NCBI GenBank assembly: GCA_024508675.1
Contig: JANINQ010000021.1
Coordinates: 558,001 to 622,000, forward strand
DNA length: 64,000 bases
Direction: 5' to 3'
Source of the DNA: Afipia sp.
GTDB lineage: Bacteria > Pseudomonadota > Alphaproteobacteria > Rhizobiales > Xanthobacteraceae
A program made the position numbers and the translations under genes. Below the pieces are notes generated by a model. That model had not been told where the DNA came from and did no database searches. It saw only the letters and a program-made list of their open reading frames with translations. Below, in pieces: positions 42,743 to 52,136 of this stretch (positions are counted from its first letter, which is position 1; each line of letters starts with the position of its first letter).

Positions 42743-44065
42743 TCAGAGCCGCCACAATTCGATGCCATCAGGCAGGCTGGCGCGATCGAGCTTCATTTTC
42801 ACGTCGAGCACAAGCCCGCGCCCGCCGTTGAGCAATTTCTGAATCAGCGGCCAGCCGGCATTGATGTAACTCCGATGCGCAACCGCGACGATCACCGCAT
42901 CGGCAGGCTGCAGCGCATCGACATCCACCAGCTTCACGCCATATTCGTGCATAGCGTCCGCAGGGTCCGCCATCGGATCGCTTACCTGCACCTTGAGCCC
43001 GAACGACTCCAGTTCACGGATAATGTCGATCACGCGGGAGTTGCGCGTATCCGGGACGTCTTCCTTGAAGGTCAGGCCGAGAATGGTGACCACCCCGCCG
43101 TTGCTCTTGCCGCGCAGCAATCCCCGGATGCATTCACGCGCCACACGCTGGCCCATGCCGTCGTTGATGCGGCGTCCGGCCAGAATGACTTCAGGATGAT
43201 AACCGGCGCGCTCCGCACGATAGGTCAGATAATAGGGATCGACCCCGATGCAGTGTCCGCCGACAAGGCCCGGCTGAAACGGCATGAAATTCCACTTGGT
43301 GCGCGCGGCGGCCAGCACATCGCCGGTATCGATGTTCAGCGCCTGGAAGATCAGCGACAGCTCATTCATGAAGGCGATATTGAGGTCGCGCTGCGTATTC
43401 TCGATCACCTTGGCAGCTTCAGCAACCTTGATGGACGGCGCACGATGAATGCCCGCAGTCACGACCGAGCCATAGACATTGGCGACAATATCAAGCGTCG
43501 GCGCATCCTGTGCCGAGACCACTTTCATGATCGTCTCGAAGCGATGCTGCTTGTCGCCGGGATTGATCCGTTCCGGCGAATAGCCGACCTTGAAATCCGA
43601 TCCCGCCTTCAGCCCCGATGCCTTTTCCAGCAGCGGCACGCAATCATCCTCGACCGCGCCGGGATAGACGGTGGATTCATAAACGACGATGTCGCCGGCC
43701 TTGAGCACTCCGCCAACAGTGCGCGAAGCGGCGAACATCGCGCCAAGATCGGGCTGACGCGCCTCGTCAATCGGCGTCGGTACGGTAACAATGAAGAAAT
43801 CGGACGACGCCAGATCGCTCACATCATGAGTGAACGACAGCGAGGGATGACGCAAATCCGCCTCATCGACCTCGTGGGTGCGGTCGTGAAACGTACGCAG
43901 TTCAGCAATGCGCCGCTTATCGATGTCGAAGCCGATAACCGGAACCCCGGCCCGCGCGAATGCGGCTGCGACCGGCAGCCCGACATAGCCAAGGCCGATG
44001 ACTGCGATTTTACGCCCGTGTGTCACCAATTCCGGTCCCCAAGCCTCTGCAGGGAGTGCCTGCAT
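42743..44065 (-). CDS. UDP-sugar 6-dehydrogenase (TviB/WbpO/WbpA type)
   Basis: Nucleotide-sugar dehydrogenase of 440 residues oxidising UDP-GlcNAc or UDP-GalNAc C6 to the uronate. N-terminal Rossmann IAVIGLGYVGLPVAAAFARA near residue 20; YSPERINPGDKQHRFETIMK is typical of the TviB/WbpA group rather than UDP-glucose dehydrogenase; the catalytic Cys lies in GLVGGHCIGVDPYYLTYRA. First gene of the uronate segment; the epimerase and manC follow in order. Confidence 0.93.
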   Translation of the reverse strand: MQALPAEAWGPELVTHGRKIAVIGLGYVGLPVAAAFARAGVPVIGFDIDKRRIAELRTFHDRTHEVDEADLRHPSLSFTHDVSDLASSDFFIVTVPTPIDEARQPDLGAMFAASRTVGGVLKAGDIVVYESTVYPGAVEDDCVPLLEKASGLKAGSDFKVGYSPERINPGDKQHRFETIMKVVSAQDAPTLDIVANVYGSVVTAGIHRAPSIKVAEAAKVIENTQRDLNIAFMNELSLIFQALNIDTGDVLAAARTKWNFMPFQPGLVGGHCIGVDPYYLTYRAERAGYHPEVILAGRRINDGMGQRVARECIRGLLRGKSNGGVVTILGLTFKEDVPDTRNSRVIDIIRELESFGLKVQVSDPMADPADAMHEYGVKLVDVDALQPADAVIVAVAHRSYINAGWPLIQKLLNGGRGLVLDVKMKLDRASLPDGIELWRL

Positions 44066-44239
44066 GGCTTCCCCATCAAGTCGCCCTCTTTAGCCGCCGT
44101 GCGGCGCCAGCCGCAATAGGCGGAGCTTACCTATTGCCAGAACAGCCCTAAACCCATACCAAGGCCGGGAAAAATGGGCCATCAGAGACGTATTCGGGCC
44201 TGTCTCGGAATTCACCACCATTAACCATCGCGGTCCGGA

Positions 44240-45199
44240 ATGCGCGGATTTCTCCTTCTTGCCGCTCGAATACTGGTATCGGCGGCACTGCTCTACATTG
44301 CATTCCGCGGCATCAACTTCGCGGCGATCCAGTCCCGCCTGAGCCAGATCAGCCCGGGATGGTTTCTGCTCGCGGTGCTGGCGACAATCTTCCAGATATT
44401 CCTCGGTGCGCTGCGCTGGCGGGAAATCAGCGCGCGCTGCGCGGCGCCGCTCGGAACCGGACAGGCCTTCCGCTACAACATGATAGGCGCGTTCTTCAAC
44501 CAGACGCTGCCCTCCACCATCGGCGGGGACGCGATGCGGCTCTGGCTCGTGCGGCAGACCGGCGCCGGCTGGCGTGCCGCGACTTATTCCGTTCTGGTCG
44601 ACCGTGCGATCGGACTGATCGCGCTCGCGCTCATTGTCGTTGCAAGCCTGCCCTGGAGTTACGAACTCATCGGCAACGCGCGTGGACGGATGGCGCTGCT
44701 GCTGGTCGATCTGGCCGCAATCTCGGCCGGCCTCGGCTTTCTTGTTTACGGCGTGCTGCCCTGGCAATGGCTCAAGACGCTTTGGCCCCTCCGCCACATT
44801 CATGCCTGCGCGGTCATCGCCAATCAGGTGATCTTCAACCGCAACAGCGGCCCGAAAGTCGCTGTTCTTTCGCTGCTCATCCATGTGATGGCCGTGGTGA
44901 TCGCATGGTGCGCGGTGCGCTCCATCGCAGCTCCAGCGGCCTTCGAGCAACTCTTCATGCTGGTGCCGCCGATCATGCTGATCACCATGCTGCCGATTTC
45001 CATCGCCGGCTGGGGTGTCCGCGAAGCAACCATGATGGTCGCCTTCGGCTACGCCGGCCTCGCCCCGACGGACGGCACCGTGGTGTCGCTCCTGTTCGGC
45101 GCGTCATCCTTCGTGGTCGGAGCTATCGGCGGACTTGTCTGGATTCTGAGTGCGGAGAAGAAATCCGAGATATCTCATGTCGCTCCCGAGGGTGAATGA
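44240..45199 (+). CDS. Lysylphosphatidylglycerol synthase TM-region/flippase-like membrane protein
   Basis: A 319-residue polytopic protein of the UPF0104 (AglD/MprF flippase-domain) family, with about eight membrane helices. The motif GAFFNQTLPSTIGGDAMRLW near residue 90 and WGVREATMMVAFGYAGL near residue 253 are typical. The catalytic synthase domain of MprF is absent. In glycan regions such proteins accompany lipid-linked sugar steps. It diverges from the dehydrogenase gene, and its 3' end overlaps the next gene by 23 bp. Confidence 0.9.
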   Translation: MRGFLLLAARILVSAALLYIAFRGINFAAIQSRLSQISPGWFLLAVLATIFQIFLGALRWREISARCAAPLGTGQAFRYNMIGAFFNQTLPSTIGGDAMRLWLVRQTGAGWRAATYSVLVDRAIGLIALALIVVASLPWSYELIGNARGRMALLLVDLAAISAGLGFLVYGVLPWQWLKTLWPLRHIHACAVIANQVIFNRNSGPKVAVLSLLIHVMAVVIAWCAVRSIAAPAAFEQLFMLVPPIMLITMLPISIAGWGVREATMMVAFGYAGLAPTDGTVVSLLFGASSFVVGAIGGLVWILSAEKKSEISHVAPEGE

Positions 45200-46595
45200 T
45201 CCAGCCGCGCTCACCGGGCCCGCAGCGCGCAAGGACAAATCCATTCTGCTGAAGATTTTCGTTGCGGCCCTTGCCGTGCGCTGGGCTTATGCCCTCGCGA
45301 TGTACGCGCTGATGGGTGATGGCGGGCTGAAAGGCGTCGACTCCCTCACCTACACCAGCGTCGCGAGCGACTTCGCAAATGCCCTCCAGGCCGGCACCGT
45401 TCATGGCTCACAATGGTTCGGGCAGTATGTCTATACGATGCCGCTCTATCATTGGCTGTCTGCAGTTCCATTCCTTGTTTTTGGCAACACATACGGCACC
45501 GTCGCCTATGTCCTGATGCAGGGCATCTTCGATGCCGGAACCTGCCTCGCCGTTTATGGCATCGCCAGCCGAATCTCCGCGCGCGTTGCGGTTGCGGCGG
45601 CAGTCGTCGCAATTCTCAATCCCACCCAGATCGTTCTGAGCGGATTGTTTTACACCGACACGCCGTTCATCTTCTTTGTTGCCCTGTCGTTTCTGGCGAT
45701 GTGCCGCTGGATCGAGATTCCATCATGGCAGAATGCCGCTCTGCTTGGCCTTTTCCTCGGCTGCGCGGCGCTTATCCGCGCGATCATCGTGCCCTGGAGT
45801 TTTGTCGCGCTGGCATTGCTGACCTGCTACGTTCTGTATCGAAGGCTGATGCTGCGGAAAGCGGCGACCATTGCCGCCGCCTTTGTTTCGCTGACCGTCT
45901 GTATCGGCGTCATCGTTGCGAAAAATGTCGCGGTGTTCGGGGTCGCAGGATTGACGCCGCAAAGCGGCATTCATCTCGCACTGTGGGTCGTCCCGCTCGC
46001 CAAAGAGATGCAGGACAGAACACCCTACATCACAAGCTACAATGAGCTGGAGAAGCGGACCATCGAGAGATTTGGCCCACATCCCTCCAATCCTTTCGAG
46101 CAATCAAGACAATACACGATCATCGCCAAGGAAGCTCTGAAAGACATCCCCTTCAGCGCCATCGCGAAGTCCTGGCTTTCCGGCATCACGATCAATCTCG
46201 TATCGCCCGCGGTATTGCTGTCGCCACCCGTGCTCCAATTGCCTCGGCCGGGATTCTACAACACGCCCGGGAATTCGTTTTTTGACAAGGCCTACAATTA
46301 TGCCTTCCACTCCGGTCAACCCGTCTACACATGGCTTCTGCTGATCGGAAGTGCGGGACTGGCGATAATGCGCGTGCTGCAACTCATTGGAATCGTAAGC
46401 TTGGCGCGGCGATTTGCAAACTGGCCAGCATTGTTTCTGGCAGCCTCGTGGTACGGCTATATCCTGCTCGTCAACGGGCCCGTCGCATCTCCGAAGTACC
46501 GGCTGCCGCTCGAACCGCTGTTCAATATATGGACCGGGGCAGGATTGATCGCGATCCGCGACCGGCGCACGAGGCCGGAGGCCGCAAACGCTTGA
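45177..46595 (+). CDS. Predicted GT-C/ArnT-like membrane glycosyltransferase
   Basis: A 472-residue integral membrane protein with about eleven helices; the first luminal loop has acidic residues (GVDSLTYTSVASDFANALQ) as in the GT39/83 PMT and ArnT families, which use polyprenyl-linked sugars. The rest is hydrophobic with RPGFYNTPGNSFFDKAYNYA late on. The ATG at 45177 lies inside the end of the upstream gene, supporting co-transcription. Donor and acceptor are unknown; it could also be a polymer-related membrane protein. Confidence 0.82.
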   Translation: MSLPRVNDPAALTGPAARKDKSILLKIFVAALAVRWAYALAMYALMGDGGLKGVDSLTYTSVASDFANALQAGTVHGSQWFGQYVYTMPLYHWLSAVPFLVFGNTYGTVAYVLMQGIFDAGTCLAVYGIASRISARVAVAAAVVAILNPTQIVLSGLFYTDTPFIFFVALSFLAMCRWIEIPSWQNAALLGLFLGCAALIRAIIVPWSFVALALLTCYVLYRRLMLRKAATIAAAFVSLTVCIGVIVAKNVAVFGVAGLTPQSGIHLALWVVPLAKEMQDRTPYITSYNELEKRTIERFGPHPSNPFEQSRQYTIIAKEALKDIPFSAIAKSWLSGITINLVSPAVLLSPPVLQLPRPGFYNTPGNSFFDKAYNYAFHSGQPVYTWLLLIGSAGLAIMRVLQLIGIVSLARRFANWPALFLAASWYGYILLVNGPVASPKYRLPLEPLFNIWTGAGLIAIRDRRTRPEAANA

Positions 46596-46607
46596 CTGGT
46601 TGGTAAG

Positions 46608-47336
46608 CTATAAACTTCGTTTCTCGACCACCGTCAGCAAGCGGAAGCCAAAATGGCGACCGAGAGCGCCTTCGATGTGCTTTTCCAGCCAGAGTACGAC
46701 GCGCGCCATGGGTTCGCTCATCAGCGACCAGGGCCTGAAACCACCGCTGAATGGATAGGCGACGAAGGAGAACCACTGAGTTTCGCTGATCCTGAGGTTC
46801 GGAAAACGGCTGTGGAACTGCTCGCGGTAGGTCGTCGCCAGCAAGGTCGGAATCGCTTGATTGGAATCATACGGATTTCGCGTCCGATCCGGAGCGCCCT
46901 CCAGAAGCGGATCAGCATCCATCTGCACCGGCTCATGATGCAGCAGACGATAAAACAGCTTGCTTCCGAACGTAATGCCAGGCTCCGCCATGATGATGCG
47001 ACCTCCCGGCCGCAACACACGCGACGCCTCACGGAACAGGAGCGCCGGAAACTCGATGTGGTGAAGCACGTCAAGCATCACGATGTTCGACAACGCACCA
47101 TCCGCAAAAGGAAGCTTTTGCGCATCGGCGACAAGATCGAGCCACGGCGCGAACTGGATGTCCGACGAAATAAGATCGCCGACCCGCTCCTTAAGATTGC
47201 CGATACCGCCACCGATTTCCAGAGTCATTCCCGGGACGGCGCGGCTGGCGATCCGGTCGAAAATATCGCCATAGACCGTCCGGAGAACCGGTTTCCGCTC
47301 CCAAACCGAACGATAGCCGTCAAGGACCTCGGACAT
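46608..47336 (-). CDS. Class I SAM-dependent methyltransferase
   Basis: A 242-residue methyltransferase. SAM motif I MTLEIGGGIGNLKERVGDL near residue 36, acidic strand-2 region WLDLVADAQKLPFADGALSN, and VLDVLHHIEFPALLFREAS; RPGGRIIMAEPGITFGSKLF follows. No membrane segment. Genes around it make glycans, so a sugar or lipid-linked sugar may be the substrate. It converges with the membrane protein gene (12 bp gap) and is the last gene of the long minus-strand glycan operon, 44 bp after the fused transferase. Confidence 0.9.
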   Translation of the reverse strand: MSEVLDGYRSVWERKPVLRTVYGDIFDRIASRAVPGMTLEIGGGIGNLKERVGDLISSDIQFAPWLDLVADAQKLPFADGALSNIVMLDVLHHIEFPALLFREASRVLRPGGRIIMAEPGITFGSKLFYRLLHHEPVQMDADPLLEGAPDRTRNPYDSNQAIPTLLATTYREQFHSRFPNLRISETQWFSFVAYPFSGGFRPWSLMSEPMARVVLWLEKHIEGALGRHFGFRLLTVVEKRSL

Positions 47337-47380
47337 TAAGTGTCAGCCGTTTCGCAGCCTGATGAAGAACAGCATCGCGA

Positions 47381-48847
47381 TCAGATCGCCTTGATCTTGA
47401 AGAACGCAAAGATCACCATTCTGAGCAGCATGACTCCATGCCGGAAACGGGAAATCTGGGTTTCGCCATAGGCACGGGCAGCATAACGGATCGGCAGGTC
47501 AACCGTCTTGAGGTTGAGTTTCGATGCTCCGAAAATAAGATCGAAATCACCGAACGGATCGAAGTCTCCAAAATACGACTTTCCGTCGCGCAGCCGGTAA
47601 TAGTCGGCACGCCGCATCACCTTGGTGCCGCACAGCGTGTCCGTATAACGCTGGTTCAACAGCCACGAGAACAGGTAGGAAAATATCTTGTTCGCGATCA
47701 GATTGAGGAAGCGCATCGCATCATCTTCAAGCGGATACACCAGACGCGAGCCGTTGATGAACTCTCCTTTTCCGGATTTGATGGCTTGCCAGAACTTCGG
47801 CAATTGCTCCGGCGGCATGGTGAGATCGGCATCGAGGATCATCAATACGTCGCCGCGCGCCACGTCATAAGCGGTGAACACCGCATCCGCTTTGCCCTTG
47901 CCGGGCTGGCGCATAAGTTTGATGTCCTTGTCCGGATAAGCTGCCTTGACGCGCTCCATTTCCTCGTAAGTGCCGTCCTTGCTGTGGCCTTCGATGAAAA
48001 TAATCTCAATGTCATCGCAGAACTGCGGAAGCCGTTGCACCGCGGGCTCAATGTTCCCGCGCTCATTGCGTGCGGGAATGACCACCGTCGCTGACTTGAG
48101 GTCCTCACTCGCCACTCGCCATGACCGGCAAACGGAATAATGGCGCAAGGCGAAGAAACGGAATACGGGCAGAATGCTGATGAAGCGATTGACCAGATGC
48201 CCAAGACCGAACAGCGAGACGGGCATCAACATGCGCTGCTCGGACTTCACAGACTCAAAGTCCGCGAGCTGAGCAATCGCCGCGACATCCGCCGGCGCAA
48301 GTGCATTTTGCGGCGGCAACGGCATGCGCTGGCCGATCCATTCGGCGAACTTAAGCACGGGCTGCCACAAATGCGAGAAATATCCGATGACGACGCGCGT
48401 CTCCCGTGAACACAACGGATGGAGTTGTTCGAGAAACTTCTGGCAATCGTCCAGCGATCCAATGGCATCGAGAACGAGAATATAGTCGAACGGCCCCTGA
48501 ACCGACGCAATGGTCGCCGGATCTTCCGCGTCGCCGACAACAAACGTCAAATCCGGATGTCGTTTACGCGCGACATCGACGAGCGCCGGGCTGAAATCGA
48601 TACCGACACCATGAGCAGGCTTGAGCGCGGCGAGCGTGTCGCCGATGCCGCATCCAATTTCGAGAACACGCGCGTTCTCGGGAATCAGAAACCGAAGATA
48701 TGCTTCATCCTCTCCGTGGAAAAATTCCGCCTTTTTCCGCCAGTCCGGGCGAGAAGCCGCATACTCCTCAGAGTGCGCAAGTATCTGTGCTTTGCGATTC
48801 AGCGATGGAGACGTCATGGCAATCGTATCATTTTCCGACAATGGCAT
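47381..48847 (-). CDS. Fused methyltransferase-glycosyltransferase (GT2, DPM1-like)
   Basis: A 488-residue two-domain protein. Residues 50-200 form a SAM methyltransferase (VLEIGCGIGDTLAALKPAHG, then VLDAIGSLDDCQKFLEQLH). Residues 250-488 form a GT2 glycosyltransferase: TVVIPARNERGNIEPAVQRL, DADLTMPPEQLPKFWQAIKS and the membrane-proximal GTKVMRRADYYRLRDGKSYF, similar to polyprenyl-phosphate mannose/glucose synthases. The C-terminus lacks clear multiple helices. Possible starts at codon 1 and codon 11. A lipid-linked hexose that is also methylated is a plausible product, unproven. Confidence 0.9.
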   Translation of the reverse strand: MPLSENDTIAMTSPSLNRKAQILAHSEEYAASRPDWRKKAEFFHGEDEAYLRFLIPENARVLEIGCGIGDTLAALKPAHGVGIDFSPALVDVARKRHPDLTFVVGDAEDPATIASVQGPFDYILVLDAIGSLDDCQKFLEQLHPLCSRETRVVIGYFSHLWQPVLKFAEWIGQRMPLPPQNALAPADVAAIAQLADFESVKSEQRMLMPVSLFGLGHLVNRFISILPVFRFFALRHYSVCRSWRVASEDLKSATVVIPARNERGNIEPAVQRLPQFCDDIEIIFIEGHSKDGTYEEMERVKAAYPDKDIKLMRQPGKGKADAVFTAYDVARGDVLMILDADLTMPPEQLPKFWQAIKSGKGEFINGSRLVYPLEDDAMRFLNLIANKIFSYLFSWLLNQRYTDTLCGTKVMRRADYYRLRDGKSYFGDFDPFGDFDLIFGASKLNLKTVDLPIRYAARAYGETQISRFRHGVMLLRMVIFAFFKIKAI

Positions 48848-48912
48848 TTTCTGCGAGCCCTTCTGGCACGCAAATGTCCCGCGACCAAGAGTGAAAACCG
48901 CCCCGGCGCGGC

Positions 48913-50142
48913 CTAATTTACCTTGGCAAGCGGCAGATCACGGCCGTCAATAATGGCCTGAACCGGACGCTCAGGCGATATATCCAGCCCTCGAGCAAGC
49001 AAACCTCGATAGAGGCGGTCGTAGCGCAGAACGCAGGCCTCCTGCGAGAACATCGCCAGAACGCGTTCCCTCGCTGCTGCGCCCATTGAACGACATTTCG
49101 ATTGATCGGACGCAAGGGTGAGGATGGCACCCGCCAGAGCGGCGGGATCTTCCGGCGGAACCAGCAGACCGGTTTCACCATCCACAACTGCGTCCAGATT
49201 TCCGCCAACAGCCGTTGCGATGACCGGTAGCCCCTGCCCCATCGCTTCAATCAGGGCGTTGGAAAAGCCCTCTTCGTGAGACACGAGCAGCGCCACATCC
49301 GCAACGGGAACGACCATCTCGACATCACGCCGCTCTCCGAGCCAAACAATCTGGTCCGCAATATCGAGGCTTCCAGCTTGCGAACGCAGTTTCGCACCTT
49401 CGCCCTCGTCCCGGCCGATCACAACCAGCCGCCAGGGCTGAGGCAGCTTCGCTGCGATCATTCCGAGTGCATTCATAAGATCGGCGTGACCCTTGTAGTG
49501 AAAAAGATTCGCGACGATCACCATGACAAAAGCGTCAGGTGGAATGTCCAGAGCTTCACGCTGCGCCAAGCACACGCGATCGTCGGCAAGCCCGGAAATA
49601 GTCACGCCATTATGAATCAGGCCGATCTTGTCACCGTTTCCACTCTCGGCGATCAGCTCCTCGACCACGGCCTGCGAATTCCCCAACAGAGCTGTCATGC
49701 GGCGATGAAGCATATATTCGATGCGCTTCAGCCATGGGTGTTTATGCTGATAGCGCGCCAAAGAGCGACGGCTCATGATGCTGGCGCGATGTCCCGCTAA
49801 AGCCGCGACCAATCCGCCGACAAGATAAGGCTCAGGCAAAAAGAAATGCAGAATGTCGGGCCGGGTCTGCCGAATGCGCCGATATAATTCAATTGCAGCG
49901 ATCAGAAGATGCTTCGCGCGGCCGGAACGGCGCGGCAGACCTGAAATGATCACACCCGCGCTTGCTATCTCCGCTTCAAGTTCACCGCCTCTCTCGAGCA
50001 CAAACAGCTCCACCGAAAAGCCCCGCGAGATGAGCGCAGGAAGCAGCTGCGTCAAATGGCGCTCGGCTCCCCCCATCATCATCTTCTTGATGACGAAGAG
50101 AATATGCGGATGATCAGGATCTCGGCCTGTCACAAAGCTCAT
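48913..50142 (-). CDS. GT4-family glycosyltransferase
   Basis: A retaining GT-B enzyme of 409 residues. N-terminal acceptor loop MMMGGAERHLTQLLPALISR and C-terminal donor site EEGFSNALIEAMGQGLPVIA with GGNLDAVVDGETGLLVPPED (EX7E motif) are clear. It transfers an unknown sugar during glycan repeat assembly. A GTG 1 base past the asnB stop also exists, but the ATG at 50142 is preferred. No ribosome site is obvious. Confidence 0.9.
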   Translation of the reverse strand: MSFVTGRDPDHPHILFVIKKMMMGGAERHLTQLLPALISRGFSVELFVLERGGELEAEIASAGVIISGLPRRSGRAKHLLIAAIELYRRIRQTRPDILHFFLPEPYLVGGLVAALAGHRASIMSRRSLARYQHKHPWLKRIEYMLHRRMTALLGNSQAVVEELIAESGNGDKIGLIHNGVTISGLADDRVCLAQREALDIPPDAFVMVIVANLFHYKGHADLMNALGMIAAKLPQPWRLVVIGRDEGEGAKLRSQAGSLDIADQIVWLGERRDVEMVVPVADVALLVSHEEGFSNALIEAMGQGLPVIATAVGGNLDAVVDGETGLLVPPEDPAALAGAILTLASDQSKCRSMGAAARERVLAMFSQEACVLRYDRLYRGLLARGLDISPERPVQAIIDGRDLPLAKVN

Positions 50143-50151
50143 GACATGCAC

Positions 50152-52086
50152 TTAGATGTCTGCCCAGCGCCTGCGCCACGCTTCAAACATCAGAACGGTC
50201 CAAAGCGCGTAAGCCCAGTTTCGTCGTCCCGTCAGGTGATCCATCCACAAACGCCGCGCAGCGCTAACATCAATGAACCCCGCGCCAAGCCGCTGGGGAT
50301 CAAGCAGATCCTCCGCCCAATCTCGCAACGGTCCCCTTAGCCAATCGGCAAGTGGAATGCCAAAACCCATCTTGGGCCGATCCAGAAGTTGCTTCGGGAC
50401 CATTTGCTCTGCCACGCGCCGCAGCAGCCATTTTGTTTCACCACCGCGAATCTTGAAGTGTCGTGGCAAATGCCACGCAAACTCGACGACACGATGATCC
50501 AGCAACGGCGGACGCGCTTCAAGAGCAACAGCCATTGAAGCCCGATCGACCTTCTGAAGAATATCGTCGGGCAGATATGTGATGGTATCGAGCAATTGCA
50601 TGCGGTCGAGGAACGTCGGCAAGGCTCCGACAGCGCCCGTCGACCATGGGGTCAAAGGATGCTCATCCGCCATTGGCGAAAGCGATAAAGGATCTTCGCA
50701 TTGGCTGACCAGTCTACGATAAACGCCTTCTGAATCGAGCGTCATCACATTGGCAAACTTGCGCAGCTTGTCGGCAGCTTGCGACGGAAGCATTCCGCGG
50801 GGCGCGAGGGATGCGATACCATCAACCCATGCCATGGGGATCGCATGCAACGCGCCAGCTGCGAGGCGCCGGGCCGCCATCGGAATCAGCGACAGCCGTT
50901 GCGACATTCCCTCTGCAAGCCGGTAACGATTGTATCCTCCGAACAACTCGTCGCCACCATCACCCGACAAGGCAACGGTCACATGCTCCCTGGTGAGCTT
51001 GGACACCAGATGAGTCGGTATTTGCGACGAATCTGCGAAGGGCTCATCGTACATTTCCGCAAGCTGGGGAACGACACCGAGTGCGTCTGACGCTGTCACC
51101 ACAAGTTCGGTATGCTGCGTCCCAAGATGCCGCGCAACCGCCGCAGCATCCTTCGATTCATCGAAACCGAATTCCGGGAACCCGATTGAAAAGGTGCGGA
51201 CGGGACCACGCCCAGTACGAACCATCAGACCGGCGACCGCCGACGAGTCAATACCTCCGGACAAAAACGCTCCGAGCGGAACATCGGCGAGCATTTGCCG
51301 CGATACGGCATCGGCAAGTAGGCTCGACAGTTGCGCGGTTGCTTCTTCGTCGGAGATTTCGAGTGGCGATTCTATACCGCGTAGGGCAACATCTGCGGCG
51401 GACCAGTAACGCCGGCTTGAACAATCGCCACGAACAGAGAACGTGGCATGCTCGCCGGGCATCAGCTTCCGGACACCCCGGTAGATGCTGTGAGGCGCCG
51501 GCACGTAACCGAAACGAAGAAAGCTGGCCACCGACGACGGATCGATTTCCAAAACGAACGCACGGGCAGCGTGAAAACTCTTCAGTTCCGAAGCAAAGAA
51601 AATCCGGTCTCCGAACTGCGCCGCGAACAAAGGTTTGATCCCGAGCCGATCACGAACAAGATGGAGCGCCTGCTCCCTGCGATCCCACAGCGCAATCGCG
51701 AACATGCCGTTCAGATCATCGAGGGTGACGTTTAATCCGCGGCGCGCGACGGATTCGACAATCGTTTCCGTATCGGAATGACCACGCCATGCAACGGACG
51801 CCAGCACGGGATCGCGGCGAATGTCATTGCTGTTGTAAATTTCGCCATTGTAGCAAATCACCCACCGCCCGTCGGCGGACACCATGGGCTGCGCGCCGGC
51901 TTCCGAGAGATCGATGATGGACAAGCGACGATGCGACAGCGCCAGACCGAACGCATCATCAGTCCAGATGCCGCTGGCATCGGGTCCGCGATGGGCAATG
52001 GCAGTGCCCATCGCTCGCGCACGCCGAGCAATCTCAGCATCATTCGATGCGAGATGGGGATCGATGAAACCCGCTATGCCACACAT
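50152..52086 (-). CDS. asnB: Asparagine-synthase-like glutamine amidotransferase
   Basis: AsnB family, 644 residues. N-terminal Ntn glutaminase with the nucleophile Cys2 in MCGIAGFIDPH, and the synthetase domain with the pyrophosphate loop AFLSGGIDSSAVAGLM near residue 265 and ALSGDGGDELFGGYNRYRLA. Full length and motif-complete, so it should be active. Homologues in polysaccharide clusters often amidate carboxyl groups of uronic or nonulosonic acids instead of making asparagine, and this operon builds both kinds of acid. Context favours that, but it is not shown. Confidence 0.92.
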   Translation of the reverse strand: MCGIAGFIDPHLASNDAEIARRARAMGTAIAHRGPDASGIWTDDAFGLALSHRRLSIIDLSEAGAQPMVSADGRWVICYNGEIYNSNDIRRDPVLASVAWRGHSDTETIVESVARRGLNVTLDDLNGMFAIALWDRREQALHLVRDRLGIKPLFAAQFGDRIFFASELKSFHAARAFVLEIDPSSVASFLRFGYVPAPHSIYRGVRKLMPGEHATFSVRGDCSSRRYWSAADVALRGIESPLEISDEEATAQLSSLLADAVSRQMLADVPLGAFLSGGIDSSAVAGLMVRTGRGPVRTFSIGFPEFGFDESKDAAAVARHLGTQHTELVVTASDALGVVPQLAEMYDEPFADSSQIPTHLVSKLTREHVTVALSGDGGDELFGGYNRYRLAEGMSQRLSLIPMAARRLAAGALHAIPMAWVDGIASLAPRGMLPSQAADKLRKFANVMTLDSEGVYRRLVSQCEDPLSLSPMADEHPLTPWSTGAVGALPTFLDRMQLLDTITYLPDDILQKVDRASMAVALEARPPLLDHRVVEFAWHLPRHFKIRGGETKWLLRRVAEQMVPKQLLDRPKMGFGIPLADWLRGPLRDWAEDLLDPQRLGAGFIDVSAARRLWMDHLTGRRNWAYALWTVLMFEAWRRRWADI

Positions 52087-52136
52087 TTTCGTAAAGTCAC
52101 CGGCTGGACCGACCTGTCGCCTTCTGCATGATCCGA

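Noticed and set aside
42875-44119. 414-codon forward frame opposite the UDP-sugar dehydrogenase
   Set aside because: Antisense to an enzyme with Rossmann and catalytic Cys motifs.
45123-45404. Small minus-strand frame in the overlap of the two membrane-protein genes
   Set aside because: Antisense, no ribosome site, no motif.
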